Assembly: GCF_000003815.2 (NCBI RefSeq)
Contig: NC_049981.1
Coordinates: 17,464,559-17,528,558 of the forward strand
Reading direction: 5' to 3'
Length of the DNA stretch: 64,000 bases
From: Branchiostoma floridae
Taxonomy: Eukaryota > Chordata > Leptocardii > Amphioxiformes > Branchiostomatidae
Positions 58,501-64,000 of the stretch are shown here, in pieces. The notes beneath the pieces are model-generated. The model saw only the letters and a program-made list of their open reading frames with translations. It was not told where the DNA came from and ran no database searches. The stretch's first letter is position 1; each line of letters starts with the position of its first letter. The translations under genes were made by a program, and so were the position numbers.

Positions 58501-59262
58501 AGCTACAAGAAAACGGAAGGTTAGAGGAATTGAAAGAAAAATGGTGGCCACGGCACGGCAGGTGCATGCTGGGTAAACGCCATATTTCCAAGTCATCATC
58601 TCTCAGTCTGAGGAAGTTTTCCGTGGTCTTCTGTCTGTTGGCTGGTGCCATTTTCCTGGCCTTTCTTGTGGCGGGGCTAGAAAGAGTGATCCGGAGAAGG
58701 AGACATAGGGAAAGAAGGTCATCCACTTCTGAGGTACGAGTAACTTAAAACTTGCAAGCAAATACATAACGTTAACCTTCACAGGTCTAGCACAACAGAC
58801 CACTGCTTTGTTAAGTCTTACTGCTATACCAAGAACAATTCCATTGTATGCCAAAAAGATTCGCAAAACATGTTTTTATGGCAGTAATCCAATTAAAGAA
58901 TCCATTTTTGGCGACGCCTCAAGGGCGAGCCTAATAGTATAGTATTGTGTGCGAGTGTTGGGAGAGAAATATCATGCAGTTTCTGGAAAATGTTTGTTTG
59001 TTTGCCTTTCTATTGACTTGTAATTTTCCTATGTCGGAATGGCTCCGTCTAACAGAAGAGCGCCACCGGTCCCACGCCCTCTTCTGTCACCGTGACGTCA
59101 GATGCGAGCGGGGATCTTCACATCGTAGTGGTGCCGTCACTCAGGCTGGCGGCGTCTCAGCAACAGGGCGGGGCCGACAAGAGACAGGCCACGATTTACA
59201 CCGACATCTCTGAGGCGGCAGATTCAGCTGAAAATTTAAAGGACCTTACGATACCTCTGTGA
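27061..59262 (+). CDS. Delta/AKDF-type ionotropic glutamate receptor
   Basis: Eighteen exons: 27061-27232, 31269-31427, 42277-42537, 42839-43047, 43409-43462, 43896-44057, 44425-44522, 45172-45235, 45910-46026, 49495-49596, 50506-50697, 52851-53006, 53227-53380, 55597-55771, 57122-57276, 57734-57890, 58493-58733 and 59056-59262. All phases match, giving 944 residues. Order: a hydrophobic N terminus (signal region); amino-terminal domain (about 50-440); ligand-binding S1 (about 455-575, with DGTWNGMIGDV and TATREEVVDF); M1 (583-602); pore loop (YTWFTYSSLLKQ, 622-633); M3 (SYTAEMAAI, 661-669); S2 (QYAFVWDQAVLEH, then LEELKEKWW); M4 (about 838-858); a 70-residue cytoplasmic tail. Block-by-block similarity is closest to vertebrate GluD1/2. 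The cephalochordate Phi class, sister to AMPA/kainate/delta in published trees, is an alternative. The ligand arginine and the S2 aspartate are kept, but the S2 GT strand and Q/R site are changed. AATAAA at 59587. Confidence 0.93.
28925..29160 (-). repeat. Possible SINE fragment
   Basis: The segment with AGGTACCCATCGGAGTAAGG and, near its right end, AGACCAGGAACTCAACTCC resembles the reversed body and box B of the tRNA-derived SINEs, but the match is weak. Confidence 0.3.
29752..29885 (-). repeat. TCCATGAA-family repeat fragment, copy 4
   Basis: TTCCACTGCAGTACC, then CAGGTGGCCC and CTACCAAATACCATCACGAT, correspond to the conserved GC-richer part of the elements at 9622-10047 and 34301-34610. 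Confidence 0.55.
29925..30115 (+). mobile_element. tRNA-derived SINE of a second type
   Basis: A box A-like TCTCGGTAGCTCATTGATAAG stretch (29928 onward) is followed by the box B-like GTTTCAAATCC and then a body unrelated to the 826-1016 SINE. It is a tRNA-like head without a convincing mature tRNA fold, which supports a SINE rather than a tRNA gene. Confidence 0.55.
32385..32540 (-). repeat. TCCATGAA-family repeat fragment
   Basis: GCCAAATACCATGAAGATCC, then CCTGCAGTACC and GGCCACCAGTAGG, correspond to the conserved part of the family, without its ends. Confidence 0.4.
33100..33335 (-). pseudogene. Degenerate LINE reverse-transcriptase fragment
   Basis: Read on the minus strand, one frame gives WGEHLNGLLNRPVPD and LPINTG, the linker just before the reverse transcriptase domain of RTE/CR1-like LINEs. 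A second frame then gives RPDGIQAEAV and VNMLHK, matching the conserved GPDGIPAEAL and MLH positions at the start of that domain. The switch of frame, the loss of surrounding sequence and an arginine in place of the usual glycine show a dead insertion. It lies in receptor intron 2. Confidence 0.65.
34301..34610 (-). mobile_element. TCCATGAA-family repeat, copy 3, with CA microsatellite
   Basis: The GC-richer part (AACAAGGTCACACACCAGG, then CCAAATATGATTACAATCC) is followed by a long CA array at 34450-34570 and the terminal hairpin TCCATTTTTCATGGAGGTAA. The other end is missing. The cysteine/valine-rich open frames on the minus strand are translations of the CA array. Confidence 0.65.
37011..37042. 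repeat. 11-bp perfect inverted repeat
   Basis: TTAGCTCCTGT and its exact reverse complement ACAGGAGCTAA are separated by 10 bases. It lies at the left edge of the tandem-repeat and hammerhead-like element and may be part of it. Confidence 0.7.
37070..37345 (+). repeat. Hammerhead-like repeat element, copy 1
   Basis: About 50-bp imperfect tandem repeats (each with a variant of CTTTGGAATCCAAATTGTC) precede a TATAAAA-like site. Then comes CAGTGTCACTGACGA, a perfect GGAAAG/CTTTCC hairpin, GAAACGTCTGACCGTTTC, and a tail ending TTGGCGTACCT. The copy at 41530-41765 has the same order. The layout, with a CTGANGA-stem-GAA core, recalls terminal repeats of Penelope-like elements, which can carry hammerhead motifs. 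That link is inference. Confidence 0.6.
38828..38905 (+). repeat. tRNA-like SINE head or tRNA pseudogene
   Basis: GTGGCATAGTGGGGAGT resembles box A and GGATCGAATCCCGC resembles box B, followed by a T-run that could end polymerase III transcription. I could not form a clean acceptor stem or anticodon arm. Confidence 0.45.
40975..41145 (-). mobile_element. tRNA-derived SINE, copy C
   Basis: Best preserved copy. On the minus strand the head runs from ACCGCGTGGCACGATCGGGA to the box B GGGTTCAAATCC, then the body TTGGGAAAGGCACTTTACAC and CTAACTCAGGTGTAAATGAG. Additional GC-rich sequence to about 40735 may be the rest of the element. Confidence 0.85.
41530..41765 (+). repeat. Hammerhead-like repeat element, copy 2
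   Basis: It has the same order of parts as 37070-37345: two roughly 50-bp tandem units, each with TTTTTGCATA, then AGATATAAAAAC, CCAGTGTCACTGACGA, an imperfect stem (AGAC and GCC pairing with GGC and GTCT), GAAGCGGCTGACCGTTTCC and a tail ending TTTGGCATACCTTC. Confidence 0.6.
45253..45340. repeat. AATC microsatellite
   Basis: Two runs of the tetranucleotide AATC at 45253-45299 and 45320-45340, in receptor intron 8 about 20 bp after the donor of exon 8. Confidence 0.9.
46935..48035 (+). mobile_element. TCCATGAA-family element, copy 2, full length (about 1.1 kb)
   Basis: It starts TTACCTCCATGAAAAAATGG and ends TATTCATGGAGGTATGAGG followed by GTCGCCGAACTCTAG, the reverse of the left end of the copy at 9622-10047. 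Inside are a GT microsatellite (46970-47013), the conserved GC-richer part, and two tandem units of about 300 bp (47208-47503 and 47504-47760), each with a GGATAACT motif and a TTGCATAATTAATGAG-like motif. It occupies most of receptor intron 9. No transposase is encoded. Confidence 0.7.
48120..48270 (+). repeat. TCCATGAA-family fragment
   Basis: CTGGATGGATTGTATTGATA, then GGCATGTATGTAGGTC and GGTATTGCAGCGGAACTT, correspond to the conserved part of the family, immediately downstream of the full-length copy. Confidence 0.45.
49190..49375 (-). mobile_element. tRNA-derived SINE, copy D
   Basis: The minus-strand body reads CACTTCACACAACTTTCC and CGCCCAGGTGTGAAAATGGG, with a head that includes a diverged box B near 49315. 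It lies in receptor intron 9, about 120 bp before exon 10. Confidence 0.7.
49631..49858. mobile_element. MITE of the GGCCATGTTGATT family, short copy
   Basis: The left end CCCTTGTTGATACGATTATA and right end ATCATCGAATCAACATGCTC are diverged inverted repeats of the family. The element is about 228 bp and lies in receptor intron 10, 34 bp after exon 10. Confidence 0.6.
51165..51253 (+). pseudogene. Decayed duplicate of the receptor pore exon (exon 13)
   Basis: Positions 51206-51252 match 53350-53396 (the end of exon 13, its donor and the first intron bases) with about 8 mismatches in 47; weaker similarity extends left to about 51165. The copy reads GFAYSLLLKQ against WFTYSSLLKQ in the gene. 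It sits in intron 11, before exon 12, so it is out of order. It has no clear acceptor, and splicing it in would disrupt the receptor. Confidence 0.65.
51298..51446. mobile_element. Fold-back (snapback) element, about 149 bp
   Basis: A left arm beginning TAATCTTCAAGCAGATTCC is matched by a right arm ending GGAATCTGCTTGGAGATTA. The arms are about 53 bp with a few mismatches, around a roughly 40-bp loop. It has the form of a MITE or an inverted duplication. Confidence 0.8.
52145..52567. mobile_element. MITE of the GGCCATGTTGATT family, about 423 bp
   Basis: The left end is GCCATGTTGATTTTATTCC followed by ATGGATAACATCC. The right end, read in reverse, is GGCCATGTTGATTCGATTC followed by AATGGATGATGTCC. 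Terminal inverted repeats are about 33 bp, the interior is AT-rich and no transposase is present. Other copies lie at 54211-54566, 49631-49858 and 11019-11195. Confidence 0.75.
54211..54566. mobile_element. MITE of the GGCCATGTTGATT family, about 356 bp
   Basis: The left end GCCATGTTGATTCGATTATA and the right end CCTAATCAACATGGCC are inverted copies. The interior is AT-rich and non-coding. It lies in receptor intron 13. Confidence 0.75.
54840..54932. repeat. Two tandem units of about 47 bp
   Basis: Each unit has CCTCAGAGACATG, CATTTC and GTCACAGTCATCT in the same order, with a few substitutions between the units. Confidence 0.75.
55200..55500. mobile_element. Imperfect palindromic element in receptor intron 13
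   Basis: GTGGATCATAAGTT on the left pairs with AACTTATGATCCAC on the right, and ACACGTG and ACGTCA motifs appear in mirrored order outward to AAGAAAT/ATTTCTT. The arms are about 80-90 bp with mismatches around a roughly 110-bp centre, which suggests a fold-back MITE. Confidence 0.6.
56032..56131. other. Assembly gap (100 N)
   Basis: One hundred undetermined bases in receptor intron 14. The round length suggests a gap of unknown size. Confidence 0.99.
56132..56246. repeat. Repeat fragment between gaps
   Basis: The stretch CTCTCGTAGAGGGCAAACAA with CCGGGCTGAACTAGCAG is matched in reverse at about 60395-60435. It belongs to a dispersed repeat and probably explains the gaps on both sides. Confidence 0.6.
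56247..56978. other. Assembly gap (732 N)
   Basis: Undetermined bases in receptor intron 14. The phases of exons 14 and 15 match across it and the protein alignment is continuous, so no exon needs to be hidden here. Confidence 0.99.
58337..58483. other. Assembly gap (147 N)
   Basis: Undetermined bases in receptor intron 16. The sequence ends just before the acceptor of exon 17 (CCTCAG at 58487-58492). Long open frames across it are artefacts of the N run. Confidence 0.99.
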
Positions 59263-59970
59263 GGTGTCTTAAAATCAAACCATTTATAGTTCTCAGTCAG
59301 TGCGATTTCACTCCTTCTGTAAAAGCCCGTATAATGACCGCAATAGAAGTGATTTCATCATACTCGTGTAAAAAGAAATGCAAACAGGACTAGAGAGATA
59401 TTTTCTCTTGTCTAAGTGCAGTTATCGACAGAATTGTATCAAAACCATATAATAGCACAGCTGCTGCAATACTTGAAGCTTCAGATCAATCTAAATCCTC
59501 AGATGATATTTCAAATCAAAACGTGGAGTTGAAAGTTCATCTGTGTTTGTAAAGTCATCTTGGATCAGAGATAAACTGTACCTTACAATAAATGAACTGG
59601 CCCAAATTTTCGATTAACCATCTCCAGTCTTTGTCAAGGAATGAGCTATCAACTGCAAATTGTGGTACATGGTGGTCCCGTCAATGCAGCTAGGTGTCGC
59701 CGCAAACAATGTGGTCCCAAACACAAAGAATGGTCATATACAAGCACTTTTTATGCGATCCCAAACACAAAATATTGACATATATACTAGGATAATCATT
59801 GTGTTGTTTATGAAGAAATGAACTTGTTATCCAGTGGTTATTCAATCTTATCAAATCATTTACGGACATATTGTTAGCTATTTCGACTGAGGCTGTTTCA
59901 AACAGACAAAAGAAATGCATTAAAACATTTGTGTGTCTTTGCAAGCACAGCAAAATGCTCGCATGCGAAG

Positions 59971-60576
59971 GGGCTGCACGAGCAACCTCCATGGAGGAGC
60001 TCCACAGAGCTGACCTCCATGGAGGTTGCTCGTGCAGCCCTCCAGCTCCAGAGAATTATCACNNNNNNNNNNNNNNNNNNNNNNNNNNNNNNNNNNNNNN
60101 NNNNNNNNNNNNNNNNNNNNNNNNNNNNNNNNNNNNNNNNNNNNNNNNNNNNNNNNNNNNNNCTATTTGTTTTGGGTGACGTGAACCAAATGTTTACATT
60201 CAAAGCGCGTGTTCGAGTGCTGCTCGTTCAGCTATCCGCTCTCTTCGTATGTTTGATGTTTACAATATCTCCGTATAGAGCCATAACACCGATTAGGGTG
60301 CGTGACGTGAGCCAAATGCTCTGCTCTCCGTTCTGTGTATGTTTGTCATTTACGATATCACCATAGAGCATTCGTGCAGCTCGATTTGTTGAAGCTGCTA
60401 GTTTAGCCCGGTTGTTTGTCCTCTACGAGAGAATGTAGTTGTAAAAAATCGATGAAGGTGACGAGTTTGTATTCATAGCGCATAGAGCTCGCTCGGTGGA
60501 GCTGGAGGGCTGCACGAGCAACCTCCATGGAGGTCAGCTCTGTGGAGATCCTCCATGGAGGTTGCTAGTGCAGCCC
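59971..60576. mobile_element. Element bounded by two inverted 70-bp hairpins, with a gap inside
   Basis: Hairpin 1 (59971-60040) and hairpin 2 (60507-60576) each have arms of about 27 bp starting GGGCTGCACGAGCAACCTCC around a 16-base loop. The loops are reverse complements of each other, so the two hairpins are inverted copies; the shared GGAGCTGGA next to each extends the match. Between them lie gap 4, two imperfect tandem units with TGACGTGARCCAAATG (60178-60365), and a piece of the repeat also seen at 56132-56246. It lies just downstream of the receptor gene. Confidence 0.75.
60063..60162. other. Assembly gap (100 N)
   Basis: One hundred undetermined bases directly after a perfect hairpin, inside the repeat element at 59971-60576. 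Confidence 0.99.
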
Positions 60577-61497
60577 TATTGACAAAATGGCTCGGCAGAG
60601 CCTTTTGTGCAACTTGGAGGGTGGGGGGTATGTCTGTGCGCACAGAGGCCTTCAAACGGAAAATGAAGTTGAAATTGAAAAAAAATGCTCGTTATAATAA
60701 TAAAAAATAATGATTTTTAATAAAGGATGATTTAAAAAAAATAATAACCTTTCAGACAGTGTTAACGTCAGTAGTAATAAAAAAACTGTTTCTGTTGTCT
60801 GTTTCTGTTGTTTGTGTGACCCTTAACTCTTCCATCGTGACCGCAATGAAAAGCAGCCTGCAAGCCAATTTGTGATTCTTCTGAATAGGTTTAAACAAAT
60901 AAACACATACCAGAGCAAGTCTGCAATGTTTGTAAAACTTTATTCAGCTTTCATAGTACTAAAATAAAACAAAAAGAAAATGACGGATTGGTCATCATAA
61001 AGTTTCCAAATGCTTGTAAGATTGTGACATGCATATAGTTCTTTTATGCAAATACTTGTGGGGCTGTTATTAGCAAAACCGCAAATCCGTACTAAATACT
61101 GAAAATGGAACTATGAAAAGCATCGCAAAACAATTTTATGGCAGTGAATTCTGAATCAAACATATCATTTTCCTACTGCAAAGGAAACATAAACAACAAT
61201 ATGGGGCACACCTGAACTGTGTGCAACCATCATCACATAAATGATACCCTTAATCATTCTCCGATTCGTAACAATCCCATTCCTCCACTAGAACGTTGAC
61301 CTCGTTACGATCGCGCTGCGGCCTAAAGCTTGTGACTTATCTCCCAACATTGCAATGTGTGTTGCTGTCTTTACAGTTATACTTCAATATTTTGCATGGT
61401 ATTCCGATAATTGTGAAATCAAAGGTTACGAGAATCAAATTTATCTCCCAGCAAAGTCGCAGCACGATCGCCCAAACGCCATTTCCCCATGTCGACA
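60577..61497 (-). other. 3' region of the minus-strand gene and spacer
   Basis: On the minus strand, an AATAAA signal corresponds to plus positions 60939-60944, about 555 bases after the stop codon at 61498-61500. The stretch from there to the stop is the probable 3' UTR. The rest is AT-rich with no gene seen. Confidence 0.45.
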
Positions 61498-63997
61498 TTA
61501 AGTCTTGTTCTCCTTGGATTCGGGGATTTTTTCCAGGCTTGTCGAAGAGTCGACCTCGGGCCCAGGAGTGACGACGGACTTCGGCACTTCCGAGTACCGC
61601 CGAACCCCTCGGGAAAACTCGCCAACGTCAAACATGGTGTTGACCTGAACGACGTCCTCTGAGGAGTTTTGCGCGCGGAAAGAGGCGAGAGTAGCCCCTG
61701 ATGGCATGGACATGCGCCGCTTCGTAATGAGGGACCTCAGGGATTCCTCTCTCTCTAGGCCCTGCGCGTTGGACAGCTCCGGTCTCTGTAGACATCTACA
61801 ATAGAATACGGGAATCGTTTCAGTCAAACGTTGAATTATACATATTGACATGGGTATTTTGTCTTTTTTTGTGTGTTTAAAGCAGGTTTGTTGAGAAATT
61901 AACTTAGTAACTGAGTCAGCTTTATAATTTATTGATAAATACACGTAAGAATCACCTGAAAGAGTTGCGGGGTGTTATCTCGTCCTGCATCCTGTCCTGG
62001 AAACTGGCTTTGACGGAGATGGCCGACAGGTTCTCCTCAAGGTCGTCATCTAGCTCTACGGCACGACCCTGCAGGGTGGGCGCCAGCGGGGCGAACTCAC
62101 TCCGGTCACTCCGGTCCGAGGCGGCCTCCATGGTGGCACACGACCCGGCGATACTGGTGGGGAAGGGGTGACTGGATCAGCGGATTTCGTACAATTTCCC
62201 TCAAACAATCCATGGCCAACGGGGTACGTTTTGACACCAGGCGTATATTTTGAAGGGTCATTTGCACAGTTTTAATCCGAAAAAATTTAAACGCCGTCAT
62301 ATCCATATCGGCAAAATACCGGCACCGGTAAATTATAGAGGAAGATTTGTAATGAGTCGGGATCTCAGCAAAATGTGCAGATTTCAAAACATGTTTTTTT
62401 GCTGTTGTTCTCAATTTGTATTCTTCGAACTATCATACATTCATATATTATCATTACTTCAATTCCATTCAACTTTGTTACCATCCGTATGTGATTTGTT
62501 GAAAGTAGGCTACAAAATTGTGGAACATAAAGTTAACGTAGCGTTAGGACCGTTAGTCCTCCTGATCTTTTTGCATAAATGATGATAATGAGGATAAATT
62601 TTATTCTCACCTGAGTACTGTAAATGGATTTAAGTTCGCGGGGATTTAATTTCGCGGAAGCGGGAAAAATGACTTTTCGCGGTGGTTTTAATTTCGCGGT
62701 AGCACCATGCACTGTAGTATCTTAATGCCCTGGAAAAATGTTCACGGTGGTTTTAAATTCGCGGTGAAATGGCCAACGCGAAAACCGCGAATATAAATCC
62801 ACCGCGAACATTTCTGCATTTACAGTATATAAAAAATATTCCTCTTACATTAATGAAAGAAAAGCGATGTTTTTATGGCAATAATTGCATATAATGTACA
62901 CAAAAAATATTACTAAAAAAATTAGTTAATCGCAAAGTTAATTAGGTCTTAGGGTACAGCAGTCAGTAGTATCAAGTGACAAATATTACGAATGACATCC
63001 ACTACAGTAGAATCAATCACAAACTGTAACATCCACAACAAACCATTTCCAACCAGCAATCTCACCTGTGTCTTCGGTAACTTTTCATCGACGCTTTGGA
63101 TCCACTAGTTGCTTTTGGCTCCTCCTCAGTCAACGCGCCCACAAGACTCTCTCTCCTCTTTTTAATGACGACATTTTCCGTCTCTGTCACCACCTGTTCG
63201 TCTTCGACGTCGCTCATCTCCTCCCCTTCCCCCAACAGCTGCATGTCCTCGGCAGGAGGGTCCTCGCTGTCCCCTCCGAAGTCTCTCTCCTCGTCTTCAT
63301 CAAGGTGCAAATCTTCATCAAGAACTCCTTCCATCTCCTCAAATTTGGGAGCTTCAGATTCAACACTAGTTCCTGTCTTATCTTTGATGCTTTCTTTGCT
63401 TTTTGATTGTGAAGTTTTTACGTTCGAGGTCGAAGATTTACTTTTAGATAATGTGTCGGAGGACCGTTTCGAAGCGTCTTGTGTGGATGATGCTTTGCCA
63501 GCTTGAGTTGACGACGCTTTGCTCCCACCACCTGATCGTGAAGCTTTCAAGCGGACACCTAGCTCCGACTTCGTCTGCGCAGTAGGCGTAGCGGTACTCT
63601 TGACTCCCCCCGACCTGGTCCTTTGCAGCAGACCGGAACCACTTGAGCGGGATGACGTTTTTGCTGTTACTTCTGACGTTGATTTGGATGAACTGGCCTT
63701 GATACTGGACCTGGAAGACGGTTTGTCGACGGATGGCGTTCTCGAACTTGAACCCAGTTGTGAAGTAACAATGCCTGTTTGTGACGTGGTTTTTGACCTG
63801 GACTTCCTTGGCGAAACCTTTGTTTCAGACGGTGACATCAGAGTTGACTGTTTGTCACGTGATTTTGTAAGAGACGAAGATTGTGACGGCGTCTTTCTGG
63901 AAGGTGTCGCACTCCAGGCGCTTTGAGTGGAATCTACTTTGTTTACAGATCTAGACGTCTTGGCTTTAACGCTACCTTCCGACAGTGACGACGGCAT
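61498..63997 (-). CDS. Unrecognised Ser/Thr/Lys-rich, largely disordered protein (3' part)
   Basis: Three exons in transcript order: 63066-63997 (running out of the window), 61956-62153 and 61498-61795, with matching phases, giving 475 residues from the first visible Met. The true start may lie outside. Residues 1-210 are rich in Ser, Thr and Lys with few hydrophobics. An acidic block follows (about 215-275, with EDLHLDEDEERDFGGD), then a basic patch KKRRES. The last two exons encode less repetitive sequence, including LDDDLEENLSAISVKASF, TKRRMSMPSGATLASFRA and VNTMFDVGEFSRG. RRES and RRMS are typical basophilic kinase (PKA-like) sites. No membrane segment or known domain is visible. It could be the regulatory tail of a larger cytoskeletal or signalling protein. 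Confidence 0.75.
62615..62830. mobile_element. Palindromic CG-rich MITE, copy 2 (about 216 bp)
   Basis: Starts TACTGTAAATGG and ends CATTTACAGTATAT. The interior has repeated TTCGCGG and CCGCGAA blocks in the same order as the reverse complement of 23765-23982. It lies in an intron of the minus-strand gene. Confidence 0.85.
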
Positions 63998-64000
63998 CGC

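Noticed and set aside
60473-60655. Small minus-strand open frame near the hairpins
   Set aside because: It is a translation of the hairpin arms at 60507-60576; a similar peptide arises from the copy at 59971-60040.
63519-63926. 135-codon plus-strand open frame near the right edge
   Set aside because: It is the antisense shadow of the Ser/Lys-rich exon at 63066-63997, whose splice sites and phases are consistent on the minus strand.

Overview
The window reads as intron-rich nuclear DNA from an invertebrate deuterostome, most likely a cephalochordate (amphioxus, Branchiostoma). This is inferred from animal-specific gene families with many short exons, dense SINEs and MITEs, and a glutamate receptor that resembles the vertebrate delta class but departs from it at key positions. 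No database search was possible. Gene models come from reading splice sites, and in every model the intron phases close exactly.

Layout, left to right. Positions 1-3,540 hold a 43-bp minisatellite, a tRNA-derived SINE and a CA microsatellite. A five-exon plus-strand gene (3540-5882) encodes a type II membrane protein with a SUEL galactoside-binding lectin domain and a WxxW domain. After about 4 kb of repeat-bearing spacer, a five-exon plus-strand gene (10201-13169) encodes a complete stearoyl-CoA (delta-9) desaturase. Facing it tail to tail is an 18-exon minus-strand gene (15322-23393) for the lysosomal potassium channel TMEM175. A plus-strand 18-exon gene spans 27061-59262 and encodes a 944-residue delta/AKDF-type ionotropic glutamate receptor. 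Its introns, up to 10.8 kb long, are loaded with mobile elements and contain three of the four assembly gaps. The window closes with the last three exons of an unrecognised, largely disordered minus-strand protein (61498-63997), whose 5' end lies outside.

The genes show no shared pathway; they are ordinary neighbours. The most notable points are the lectin/WxxW architecture; a genome-encoded lysine at the receptor's Q/R pore site, with an altered SYTANLAAF motif and an altered ligand-binding strand; a decayed copy of the receptor's pore exon placed out of order; two dispersed elements with a hammerhead-like CTGACGA-hairpin-GAA core whose hairpin differs in sequence but is kept as a stem; and several MITE families, one of which starts four bases inside a desaturase intron.
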